Below, piece after piece: positions 6,783 to 13,740 of a stretch of 14,144 nucleotides of DNA. The DNA lies in assembly GCA_024224995.1 (NCBI GenBank), contig JAAENB010000711.1, positions 1 to 14,144 of the forward strand, in the 5' to 3' direction. The position numbers and the translations under genes were made by a program. The DNA comes from a bacterium (GTDB lineage: Bacteria > Spirochaetota > UBA4802 > UBA5550). Each line of letters begins with the position of its first letter. The stretch's first letter is position 1. The notes beneath the pieces were generated by a model that had not been told where the DNA came from, did not search any database, and worked only from the letters and a program-made list of their open reading frames with translations.

Positions 6783-7832
6783 TTAATCGTTTTTCATTTT
6801 GGGTTTAACGCCATCCATATCCAGACCACGTAAGATCCTGTCTTTGTCGTCCTGGAACTTACCCATAATCTTTTTGTATGCCTGGCGGTGAGCTTCTTTA
6901 ACAGCCTGGATTGCCCGGTAATTTCTTTCCTGCTGCTCCATAACCTTGTTCGATTCTTCTTTGACTTTTCGGAAAAGGTTGTATATTTTCCCCTGTCTTC
7001 CTTTGAAATCATTCATAATATCGCTAATGGAAGCATTAGAGGCTTCGTTGAGCAGAAGATCATCAAGGGATTTTTCTTCGGCCTGGTTAATGGCATTACC
7101 GGCTTTTTTAAGCTTTTTTTCATCTCCGGCTTTTTTTACCATTTTCTTATAACTCTTCATCTTTTTCCCGTCTTGCTTGCTTCTTGAACCGAATTTTTTG
7201 ATCTGTTTCCGGTAAAGAGCCCCTTTTTCCTCGGGATCTTTTTGCAGTTCCGTATCTTTTCCCTTTTTCCAGGATTCAAGAGAACCACTGCTTCCTTTAT
7301 TTGGGCCGCCGGCAACAGAGGATTCAACTTTCTGTCCCTCATTAAGATTTACCTCGCCATAAGGATTATTGATATTCAGTTTCCCTTCGGAAAGATCCAC
7401 ACGGGATTCACCGCCCTTACTCACGCCAAGCTTGAATTCAGTTCCTCGAATAGCACAAACAATTGTAGGAGTATATACCTTGCGGGATCCTTTTTTGATT
7501 TTGGCAAATGTACCCTCAATGTTCCCGGAAATAAGAGCAATATTGGTAGAACCTTTAACATTTTTGCTTCCTATTTTGGCGGAACTTTGAGACATAATTG
7601 TTATGTTACTGCCGTCATCGTAAGCAATCGCAACCGATGCATCCTCGCCGGTTTTAAGCAAATCGCCCGATTTAACCTTGGTCCCGTTAGTGACCTCAAC
7701 TTTTTTCGAATTCCGGATAAGGGTTACATCACCAATGTAAAATGAAACATGGAGGGAGTATCCGGAAACCGGGATTAATAATAGTAATGTAGTTATAAGG
7801 AACAGTTTTCTTGATATTGAAGACCTGTTCAT
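6783..7832 (-). CDS. secreted FecR-domain protein with Lys-rich C-terminal half
   Basis: The 349-residue product starts at the ATG at 7832, seven bases after GAGG; an upstream in-frame start at 7865 would place 11 extra residues before the signal peptide. Residues 1-26 are a signal peptide ending near SGYS. Residues about 32-170 form a FecR domain: GDVTLIRNSKKVEVTNG, then KVKSGDLLKTGEDASVAI, a DGS turn, and TPTIVCAIRGTEF (121-133), the hallmark segment. FecR domains in such stand-alone secreted proteins are common in spirochaetes; this protein lacks the transmembrane anti-sigma layout of true FecR. Residues 185-349 are very rich in Lys, Glu and Gln and probably helical or coiled coil. It may bind surface or periplasmic polymers, but no ligand can be named. 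Confidence 0.8.
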   Translation of the reverse strand: MNRSSISRKLFLITTLLLLIPVSGYSLHVSFYIGDVTLIRNSKKVEVTNGTKVKSGDLLKTGEDASVAIAYDDGSNITIMSQSSAKIGSKNVKGSTNIALISGNIEGTFAKIKKGSRKVYTPTIVCAIRGTEFKLGVSKGGESRVDLSEGKLNINNPYGEVNLNEGQKVESSVAGGPNKGSSGSLESWKKGKDTELQKDPEEKGALYRKQIKKFGSRSKQDGKKMKSYKKMVKKAGDEKKLKKAGNAINQAEEKSLDDLLLNEASNASISDIMNDFKGRQGKIYNLFRKVKEESNKVMEQQERNYRAIQAVKEAHRQAYKKIMGKFQDDKDRILRGLDMDGVKPKMKND

Positions 7833-7853
7833 AATAGTACCTCGTTTTTTACA

Positions 7854-7907
7854 GCTAAAAAGCATCTGGAGCGACTTTTTAGCGTATTTAGCTCTTTAAA
7901 AGAGCTT
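7854..7907 (-). promoter_or_regulatory. structured leader of the FecR-domain gene
   Basis: Two inverted repeats lie between the promoter and the start codon. AGCTCTTT (7891-7898) and AAAGAGCT (7900-7907) form a perfect palindrome around one base. GCTAAAAA (7854-7861) pairs with TTTTTAGC (7877-7884) around a 15-base loop whose closing bases can add a G-C pair. The second hairpin ends about 10 bases before the GAGG ribosome-binding site. The palindrome could be a repressor site or an RNA stem. Confidence 0.45.
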
Positions 7908-7964
7908 TATTGGAGAACCATACAGAACCCCAATATACTAACAAAAGAATAACATGTTTGTGTA

Positions 7965-7993
7965 AATATATAAAATTTCAAGTTAAAAATCAA
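7965..7993 (-). promoter_or_regulatory. sigma70-type promoter for the FecR-domain gene
   Basis: On the minus strand TTGATT (7988-7993) is followed after 17 bases by TATATT (7965-7970). The predicted start near 7958 gives a leader of about 125 bases, containing the inverted repeats at 7854-7907. An independent promoter here implies the upstream gene at 8050-8796 need not be co-transcribed. Confidence 0.55.
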
Positions 7994-8049
7994 ATTTTTT
8001 TGTTGGAAAATACATAATTAAGAGGAAATAGAGTTCACACTATTACGGT

Positions 8050-8796
8050 CTATTTCTGAAAAAGATCCCGAACCACTTTTACGGCCAGTTTTACATGGTT
8101 TTTTTTATTCAGGATTTCCTCATATTGAAGAGACGTTTCCCGGTCTTTTTTATCATTCTTATATGAAATAACTGCCAGTTCTTTTTTATTCTTTCGTTTG
8201 CAAAAACCGATTACTCCAAACCGGCAATTCGACACTATAATTCTCATTTTGACGCCCGGCACCCTTTTTGAATAGACCCATCGTTCAATCTGTTTTACAA
8301 TATGATTAAAGAAAATTTTCGTATGGCCTCTCAGGTCATCGTCGGACATCATACTTGAATAGACTACCACAGCCCGGAAGGCCCCTTTTGAGACTATCCG
8401 CCTTTCCTGCTTTATGAGAGACCCATAGGGTGTTCTCCCGTCCATGGATATTTTTTTCTCTTTTCCGTTTGGGTAAAGATACCGTGTTGAACCGTCATAA
8501 TCTATATATATTTTTACGCCCTTTGGGGTTAATATTTCACGCTTCCCGTCTTTATACCGGGTAATTTTTGTCTTATCTTTAAGAACCGCTATCTCTTTAT
8601 CTTCATATTTGTCTATAACCGTGCCGTTTTTCTTTACATAGGTCTCTTTTTGAGCGTCTTTCTTCTTTAGAACTGCTCCATGATAATTAAAGTTAAGCTT
8701 TTGCCCAAACAAAAGAACAGGAAAAATCAGTATGATAAAAACTGCCAGGGTTCTTTTTACAAATCGTTTATTTTGATAATCTATTTTAATTTTCAT
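8050..8796 (-). CDS. secreted protein with short glycine/tyrosine repeats, unknown function
   Basis: The chosen start is the ATG at 8796, giving 248 residues and placing a signal peptide (basic 1-15, hydrophobic 16-30, then FGQ) at the N-terminus. An ATG at 8880 is also in frame but would add 28 charged residues and would leave almost no leader after the likely promoter; the ribosome-binding site at 8796 (GAG) is weak, so the start is uncertain. Residues about 54-120 show short recurring units of the type KNGT, YKDGKREI, TPKGVKIY, DYDGSTRYLYPNG, like the G-box style repeats of the Tcp10 C-terminal domain. Residues 135-248 are a basic alpha/beta-looking region with Cys191 and Cys199 close together. 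I do not recognise the family. Confidence 0.7.
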   Translation of the reverse strand: MKIKIDYQNKRFVKRTLAVFIILIFPVLLFGQKLNFNYHGAVLKKKDAQKETYVKKNGTVIDKYEDKEIAVLKDKTKITRYKDGKREILTPKGVKIYIDYDGSTRYLYPNGKEKKISMDGRTPYGSLIKQERRIVSKGAFRAVVVYSSMMSDDDLRGHTKIFFNHIVKQIERWVYSKRVPGVKMRIIVSNCRFGVIGFCKRKNKKELAVISYKNDKKDRETSLQYEEILNKKNHVKLAVKVVRDLFQK

Positions 8797-8892
8797 ATTA
8801 TTCTCGTTTTTGGAATGGTTGTTCTGCTGTTTTCTAATTTTCGGCCATTCCCTTAATTTCCTGAAGTCCTTTTTTTTCATCAGTTTTCCGAG

Positions 8893-8922
8893 TATTTAAG
8901 AATATCGTTCAAAGCTGCTCAA
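8893..8922 (-). promoter_or_regulatory. weak promoter candidate for the 8050-8796 gene
   Basis: On the minus strand TTGAGC (8917-8922) is followed after 18 bases by TAAATA (8893-8898). A start near 8887 favours the downstream ATG at 8796 as initiation codon. Confidence 0.3.
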
Positions 8923-8928
8923 TAACTG

Positions 8929-8973
8929 TTGACTTATATTGATATTTTTTTTATATTTACATATATGTATATG
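8929..8973 (+). promoter_or_regulatory. promoter and probable operator of the toxin-antitoxin operon
   Basis: TTGACT (8929-8934) is followed after 17 bases by TATATT (8952-8957). Directly after the -10, CATATA and TATATG flank TG (8960-8973), a perfect inverted repeat at the expected transcription start. Such a position is typical of the self-repression sites bound by type II antitoxins or their complexes; binding here is inferred. Confidence 0.6.
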
Positions 8974-9034
8974 CGTTTGATTAATACCTGTTTAGGCTGC
9001 AATGGGGATTTTTTCTATATTTGGAGATGAAATA

Positions 9035-9247
9035 ATGCTTAATTTAACATTAACTGACGAACAGGTTCTTTCTCTTGTTGAACAGCTTTCTTCTAAAAAA
9101 AAGAAAGAATTACTTGATCATCTTCGTTTTGAAGAGTGGCTAAACTCTCCCGAAGGATTAAAGCTAAAAGCTGAAAGAGAAAAAGAAGTCGCTGATGGGC
9201 GTACTTTTTCTGTTGATGATATAAGAGACCGTTTAAAATCAAGATAG
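9035..9247 (+). CDS. type II antitoxin, partner of a RelE/ParE-like toxin
   Basis: The 70-residue product starts at the ATG at 9035, eight bases after GGAG; an ATG at 9002 lies in frame but has only a poor ribosome-binding site. It is highly charged: an N-terminal segment MLNLTLTDEQVLSLVEQL that may form a dimerisation or DNA-binding unit, a helical middle (SSKKKKELLDHLRFEEWL), and a C-terminal tail with RTFSVDDIRDRLKSR. That arrangement, with a structured N-terminus and a charged C-terminal tail that wraps the toxin, is standard for antitoxins of RelB/ParD style, although I cannot place it in a named subfamily. Its stop abuts the toxin ATG, so the two are translationally coupled. It should neutralise the toxin and repress the operon through the nearby inverted repeat. 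Confidence 0.75.
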   Translation: MLNLTLTDEQVLSLVEQLSSKKKKELLDHLRFEEWLNSPEGLKLKAEREKEVADGRTFSVDDIRDRLKSR

Positions 9248-9511
9248 ATGGATAAAAAATATAACGTTATCCTTGCTGAATCTTTCTTTCAAGACCTTGA
9301 GAATATTCCTCCAATAACCACGAATGAAATTTTAGACAAAATTGAGCTTCTTGGAATTTTCCCGCAACTTGGGATTAAGTTGTCTATTAAAAACTGGATT
9401 GGATATTATCAACTGGTTGTAAAAAATTACAGAATTCTATATACAATTAATAAAGAAAAAAAGTTGGTAACCGTTTATTTTGCTCGACACGGAAAGATGA
9501 ATTTCGTTTAA
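9248..9511 (+). CDS. RelE/ParE superfamily toxin
   Basis: The 87-residue product begins on the base after the antitoxin stop, with no spacer. Length and sequence fit the RelE/ParE fold: an N-terminal strand (YNVILAESFFQDLENI), a helix region with ILDKIELLGIFPQLGIKL, the central YYQLVVKNYRILYTI strand pair with the conserved arginine, and the terminal VTVYFARHGKMNF with Arg-His near the end. RelE members cut mRNA on the ribosome, while ParE members inhibit gyrase; the terminal ARHGK fits a RelE-like nuclease somewhat better, but this cannot be settled by eye. The gene appears intact. The permease gene follows 29 bases downstream with no terminator between. Confidence 0.8.
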   Translation: MDKKYNVILAESFFQDLENIPPITTNEILDKIELLGIFPQLGIKLSIKNWIGYYQLVVKNYRILYTINKEKKLVTVYFARHGKMNFV

Positions 9512-9540
9512 AAAATCCCAACAAAAGGAAGACAAAGCCC

Positions 9541-11262
9541 ATGCCCCAGGACCGATGTACATCAGATAATAATCTCTTTTCCGAAGAGAGTGACTATAAA
9601 AGAGACCTGGGGCTCCTGGAAGCCACCTCTATTGTTATTGGCAGAATCATTGGTTCGGGAATTTTCCGAACGCCGGCTCCCATAATGCTGGCAGTTGCTT
9701 CAACCGGCCTCTTTGGCCTGGTCTGGGTTCTCGGCGGTATAATTACCATTTTCAGCGCGGTTTGCTACGCGGAGCTGGTTGCCATGATGCCTAAATCGGG
9801 CGGGCCCTATGTATATCTCCGTGCCGCCTATAATCCGGTGTGGTCTTTCCTCAGAGGCTGGGCCATGTTCTTTGTTTCGGAAACAGCATCAATCGCGGCT
9901 GTTGCCCTGGTTTTTTCGGATTACCTGAACGCTCTCTGGAAAATACAATTCGGCGATTCCCTGTCGCAGCTTACCATGGTGATAATTGCCCTTGGTACCA
10001 TATGGCTTCTTACGGTTATAAATCTTTTTGGCGTTGTCTTAAGCGGCCGGGTACAGAATTTTTTCAGCACCTTTAAAATTCTGGCCCTTGGCGCGATTAT
10101 TGGTTTCTGTTTTATCGCGGACGGAAACGGGTCTAATTTTACCACCCCTTTCCTCCCTGAAGAATTTTCATGGGGAACCATCCTGGCTGTGGGTACCGGG
10201 CTCAGGTATTGTTTCTTTGCCTTTAGCGGATGGGAAGGCGCCACCTATATTGCCGAAGAAGTTAAGAATCCCAGGAAAAATCTTCCCCTGTCCCTCTTTT
10301 TCGGCATTGGCGGAGTAATGCTGCTCTACGCCGGCGCGAATTCAGCGTATATATACCAGCTTCCGGTTGAGACCATTATGACATCCAAAGAAATTGCCGC
10401 CGACGCAATGAGAATCGCCACTACGAAAATGACTCTCGGCAGTATTGGCGGTGTTTTCATTTCTATCGCCGTTATGTTCAGTACCTTCGGGAATGTGAGT
10501 ACCCAGATCCTGTGCAAAGCCCGGTCCTGGCAGGCCATGTCCAGAGACGGTGTTTTCTTTAAAAAACTGGGCGAGATCCATCCCCGGTATAAAACTCCAA
10601 ACAACGCTCTTCTTGCCCAGGCATTATGGGCATCGGTTCTTCTTCTGCTTGCCGCCTATAGTCCCCATGTTACGGAGATCGCGGTAAAGGATATCCGGGT
10701 CGACGGTGAATTGTACTCTCTTGAAAAGAATGACCATTCCGAGACAAAACAGGAAACGCTTATTCTCGGGACTGCTGAAGAGACCTCTATGATTACTTAC
10801 AAAGTAAAGAAAAAATATCTTAAAAAAGCGGAAAAAACAACTCCCGGGCTTGAAAGTTTTTTCCTCTCCGGGGTTCGGGAAAAAGAATGGACCGCGGTAA
10901 AAGCCGGAATTAACACCAGCGAACTTTCTTCCGTTGTTAAAAAATTAAACAACCTGGGAAAACAATCAGCCTATGAAACGATTATCGACTTTTTCTTCGC
11001 TACGGGAATTATATTTAATATTATGACATTCCTTTCGGTATTTGTCTTACGAAGAAAATATCCGGATATGGTTCGCCCGTATAAAGCGTGGTTTTATCCC
11101 TATGGGCTTATCATCGTGGTTGTTTTTTACCTGGTCCTTCTGGGGCTTACCCTGATTTCGGCTTTTATTCCGTCTATGCTGGGGCTGGTGCTTACGTCTA
11201 CGGGATTGATATATTACCAGCTTGTGGTGAAGAAACGAACCCCTGAAAGCGACGTTACGTAA
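9541..11262 (+). CDS. APC-superfamily amino acid permease with a large extracytoplasmic insert
   Basis: The 573-residue product has the classical APC N-terminus: LGLLEATSIVIGRIIGSGIF (23-42), containing the GSGIF helix break used for substrate binding, then CYAELVAMMPKSGGPYVYLR (75-94). The region EEVKNPRKNLP and the RDGVFFKKLGEIHPRYKTPN segment (335-354) also fit amino acid transporters. About 11-12 membrane helices can be traced. Between helix 9 (about 356-373) and helix 10 (about 477-500) there is a hydrophilic insert of roughly 100 residues, where relatives usually have about ten; by standard topology it would face the periplasm. The reading frame is continuous, so this is not a frameshift. 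Substrate is unknown. The weak ribosome-binding site (AGGA 11 bases away) suggests moderate translation. It may be transcribed with the toxin-antitoxin pair. Confidence 0.85.
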   Translation: MPQDRCTSDNNLFSEESDYKRDLGLLEATSIVIGRIIGSGIFRTPAPIMLAVASTGLFGLVWVLGGIITIFSAVCYAELVAMMPKSGGPYVYLRAAYNPVWSFLRGWAMFFVSETASIAAVALVFSDYLNALWKIQFGDSLSQLTMVIIALGTIWLLTVINLFGVVLSGRVQNFFSTFKILALGAIIGFCFIADGNGSNFTTPFLPEEFSWGTILAVGTGLRYCFFAFSGWEGATYIAEEVKNPRKNLPLSLFFGIGGVMLLYAGANSAYIYQLPVETIMTSKEIAADAMRIATTKMTLGSIGGVFISIAVMFSTFGNVSTQILCKARSWQAMSRDGVFFKKLGEIHPRYKTPNNALLAQALWASVLLLLAAYSPHVTEIAVKDIRVDGELYSLEKNDHSETKQETLILGTAEETSMITYKVKKKYLKKAEKTTPGLESFFLSGVREKEWTAVKAGINTSELSSVVKKLNNLGKQSAYETIIDFFFATGIIFNIMTFLSVFVLRRKYPDMVRPYKAWFYPYGLIIVVVFYLVLLGLTLISAFIPSMLGLVLTSTGLIYYQLVVKKRTPESDVT

Positions 11263-11273
11263 CGTCGCTTTCA
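11244..11273. terminator. perfect 30-base palindrome between convergent genes
   Basis: The arm TGAAAGCGACGTTAC (11244-11258) is followed at once by its exact reverse complement (11259-11273). It contains the last codons and stop of the permease gene and ends four bases before the stop codon of the convergent radical SAM gene. No T-tract follows on either strand. It most likely acts as a two-way transcript end or mRNA-stabilising stem. Confidence 0.6.
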
Positions 11274-11276
11274 AAA

Positions 11277-12149
11277 TCACTTGATCCTGGTACAATTGTT
11301 CACCGGAACCCGTTCCAGTACGCCGTCGCCAAAAATATCATACAGGCCCAGGTGATGCATATGAACATATCCAATGTGGCATTCGCAGAACTGGTTTGTG
11401 CAAATCCGCTCCCTGAGCCAGTTCCTCATTTTGCCCTGGTAAATATTCCCGATCTTTTCGCCGGTAAAATGGCAGCGCTGGATTGAGCCGTCACTATATA
11501 CAGAGATAACGGTATCACCGGTTCGGCATTCTTTGCCCTTGCTTTTATAGACTTTTGAGTTATACGTAAACAGGGGATCAATAAATCGAAAATAATCCAG
11601 GTCTTCCCGGCTGTAATACCGGGGCTCATCTTTATAAGCATTAATCCAGAGGTAAACCCGTGAAGGCAGATCAGCTCTCATGCGGGCAATCTCTTCTTTA
11701 TGTTCTTTTATCCCCACAATCCCTACACTGTAGGATATTCCATAATCATCAAGCTGCCGGCACTGTTCCAGGTAACGGGCTGCTAATACCTGCGAAGGAT
11801 GGTAGGTTGTCCAGAGCGCGAGTTTATTCCGGCAGCAGCCTTTCAGCCAGTCCAGGGAAGCGGACAGGTTGGTCTGAACCGCTATTTTTTCTATGTGGGG
11901 AAACGAGGAGAGTTCCGCTATGGCGTCGCAATACCAGCTCCTGGTAAGCACTTCTCCCCGGGGGGTAAAAAAAATTGACAGGTTTTCATTATGTACTGCC
12001 CGGTTTGCCGCCCAGGTTACAAACCGGTTCAGGTCTTCCCTGTCCCCGGATAAGATCTCCGGGCTGTCGGTCTCATGGGTAAATGGGCAATATGGGCATA
12101 AATAATTACAGGATGAGACTTTGCCCCGGTATAAGATAGTATATTTCAA
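11277..12149 (-). CDS. radical SAM protein, STM4011-like family
   Basis: The 290-residue product appears to start at a TTG at 12149 that overlaps the upstream gene's TGA (sequence TTGA), so the two genes are translationally coupled; GGAGGG lies about 13 bases upstream. The N-terminus MKYTILYRGKVSSCNYLCPY matches my recollection of the STM4011 family start. Cys14, Cys18 and Cys21 form the CX3CX2C site that binds the radical SAM iron-sulfur cluster. Further cysteines at 208, 226, 250, 255 and 257, in the contexts SIQRCHFTGEKIGNIY and CTNQFCECHIG, look like a SPASM-type or other auxiliary cluster site. Radical SAM enzymes of this layout often modify peptides or small molecules. The substrate of this family is not known to me. 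Length is normal for the family. Confidence 0.85.
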   Translation of the reverse strand: MKYTILYRGKVSSCNYLCPYCPFTHETDSPEILSGDREDLNRFVTWAANRAVHNENLSIFFTPRGEVLTRSWYCDAIAELSSFPHIEKIAVQTNLSASLDWLKGCCRNKLALWTTYHPSQVLAARYLEQCRQLDDYGISYSVGIVGIKEHKEEIARMRADLPSRVYLWINAYKDEPRYYSREDLDYFRFIDPLFTYNSKVYKSKGKECRTGDTVISVYSDGSIQRCHFTGEKIGNIYQGKMRNWLRERICTNQFCECHIGYVHMHHLGLYDIFGDGVLERVPVNNCTRIK

Positions 12150-13513
12150 TGAAATAGGTATCCCTCCATTTTTTTCTTTACCAGGTCCGACATCATCCGG
12201 TAACCAATTGCATCGGAATAAGCCAGGCCCTTACGGGTTAAAGAAAAGATGGAATCATTTTTACCGGCAAGTCCCAACTCCGGCAGTTCCTTTAATTCCG
12301 CGAAATCATCAGGGGCATTTGTGTTAAAAAGGTTAAGATACGCTTCAAGGTCGAGACCTTCGCTGCGAAAAAGAGACTTAATAATATAGCGTCTTCTTTG
12401 TTCCCGCTCATTGAGAATAAAACCGTAATCAGCTACGCCAAAAGATTCCCGGGATCGGGAAATATACTCTTCCAGTATTCGTTGTATCCCTTTCCGGGTT
12501 ACGGCGTATCTTGATGAATAATGAAGAGAACTGGTATATGAGCGGGCTCCGCATCCTAATCCTATCATGCCGTTTTCCTGGCAGCTGTATTCAGGCACGG
12601 TCACCGCGCCGGTATCGGAAGACCGGAACAAGCGCATTGATTCCTGCCGGTATCCCTTTGACAGGAGCAGGTCCCGCGCGGCAGTGTAGCATTCCATACG
12701 GATTTCATTTTTCTCCAGTCCGATTCCTTTTAAAAAATCGGAACGGCCCAGGCCCGTATGGGAACGGATATATAATGGATAGAGATAGAGCTCTTCCGGT
12801 TTATATTTCAGAGCCTTTTCCAGGGAATAGATCCAGGTATTTACGGTTTGTCCGGGCAGGCCATAAATCAGGTCAATGTTCAATACCGGGAAATCCATTG
12901 TCCGGATTGTATCAAGAGCCCGCAGCGATAGGGCCGATTCTTTATTGCGGTATATCGCCCTGTTCTCACTGTCAATAAAGCTCTGAATTCCTATGCTGAT
13001 GCGGTTGGTATTCCTGCTTTTGAGCAGCTCCAGCTTGGATGGGGTTATTGTATCCGGTGAAACTTCTACTGAGACCGGGATCGCGGAAAGATCAGCTCCC
13101 ATGGTCTGTTCGGCAATATCAAAAACTTCATCAAGTTCGCTTTTGTTCAGTTTTGTCGGCGTTCCTCCGCCAAGGGCAAACCGGGTAAAAGTCCTGTCTT
13201 GCAGCAGCCGGGAAGTGGTTTCCGCCTGGTTTTTCAGCGATTTAATATATTGACCCGGAAGCTCGTCTCCGGGGTTGGAAAGAGAAAGAAGATTGCAGAA
13301 CCCGCAGCGTAAGGTACAAAAAGGGATATGCATATATAAAAAAAGAGATTCCCGGTTTTCCTGTTCCCATGTTTTTTTTAGTGATACCGGCTCTAATGGC
13401 CCATAGGCCGTTTTATGGGGGTAGGAATATAAATAGGACCTGTATGGATCATTGTCTATTATATTAGATATATCAGACAGACCGGTTGAATATGATAAAT
13501 TTGCTTTTCCCAT
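12146..13513 (-). CDS. radical SAM protein, STM4012-like family (HemN/HemW-related)
   Basis: The 455-residue product starts at the ATG at 13513, with AGGA about 13 bases upstream. The early segment DPYRSYLYSYPHKTAYGPL (22-40) resembles my memory of the STM4012 family. Cys66, Cys70 and Cys73 in HIPFCTLRCGFCN form the CX3CX2C cluster site. GGGTPT (115-120) contributes to S-adenosylmethionine binding, followed by VSVEVSPDTITPSKL, RISIGIQSF and IDLIYGLPGQT, all typical of the HemN/HemW branch. A C-terminal helical domain similar to the HemN tail follows. Automatic annotation would probably call it coproporphyrinogen III oxidase, but its fixed pairing with the STM4011-like gene argues for a different, unknown reaction. 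It is the first gene of the minus-strand pair. Confidence 0.85.
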   Translation of the reverse strand: MGKANLSYSTGLSDISNIIDNDPYRSYLYSYPHKTAYGPLEPVSLKKTWEQENRESLFLYMHIPFCTLRCGFCNLLSLSNPGDELPGQYIKSLKNQAETTSRLLQDRTFTRFALGGGTPTKLNKSELDEVFDIAEQTMGADLSAIPVSVEVSPDTITPSKLELLKSRNTNRISIGIQSFIDSENRAIYRNKESALSLRALDTIRTMDFPVLNIDLIYGLPGQTVNTWIYSLEKALKYKPEELYLYPLYIRSHTGLGRSDFLKGIGLEKNEIRMECYTAARDLLLSKGYRQESMRLFRSSDTGAVTVPEYSCQENGMIGLGCGARSYTSSLHYSSRYAVTRKGIQRILEEYISRSRESFGVADYGFILNEREQRRRYIIKSLFRSEGLDLEAYLNLFNTNAPDDFAELKELPELGLAGKNDSIFSLTRKGLAYSDAIGYRMMSDLVKKKMEGYLFH

Positions 13514-13598
13514 ATGGTTACAGATATCCTAAAAAACTTTCCGGATGAATTAACTGGAATTGGACTATTTTTGTAATGCTCTAATAATGCGGAATCTC

Positions 13599-13676
13599 CC
13601 CATCTTTATAATGGGCTTTAGGGAAATCAATAAGAAATCGTTAAAAAGGATAAAAATGAGTAAAAATAGATAAAAA
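13599..13676 (-). promoter_or_regulatory. promoter of the radical SAM pair with phased A-tracts upstream
   Basis: On the minus strand TTATTG (13628-13633) is followed after 17 bases by TATAAA (13605-13610). The -10 is flanked by a CCCAT/ATGGG inverted repeat (13599-13603 and 13611-13615), a possible operator. Immediately upstream of the -35 are four A5 runs on the plus strand at 13643-13647, 13652-13656, 13662-13666 and 13672-13676, spaced 9-10 bases. Such phasing bends DNA and resembles an UP element. The leader would be about 85 bases. Confidence 0.5.
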
Positions 13677-13740
13677 TCCAATTTTATTATTTTTTTTGGG
13701 CACATTTCCCCCTTTTTACCTACTATATTATTAATCTGGC

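Noticed and set aside
7242..7745. 167-codon plus-strand open frame
   Set aside because: It is the antisense shadow of the FecR-domain gene, whose signal peptide, domain motifs and ribosome-binding site are convincing.
9002..9037. Upstream start for the antitoxin at 9002
   Set aside because: The ATG at 9035 has a well-spaced GGAG, whereas the ATG at 9002 has only a poor AGG.
12511..12978. 155-codon plus-strand open frame
   Set aside because: It is antisense to the STM4012-like gene and shows no independent start signals or protein features.
12146..13513. Annotation as coproporphyrinogen III oxidase (HemN) or heme chaperone HemW
   Set aside because: The fold is related, but the N-terminal motif and coupling to an STM4011-like gene point to the separate STM4012 family; no heme genes are nearby.
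13643..13676. CRISPR-like short repeats
   Set aside because: The spacing is 9-10 bases with no spacers; these are phased A-tracts.
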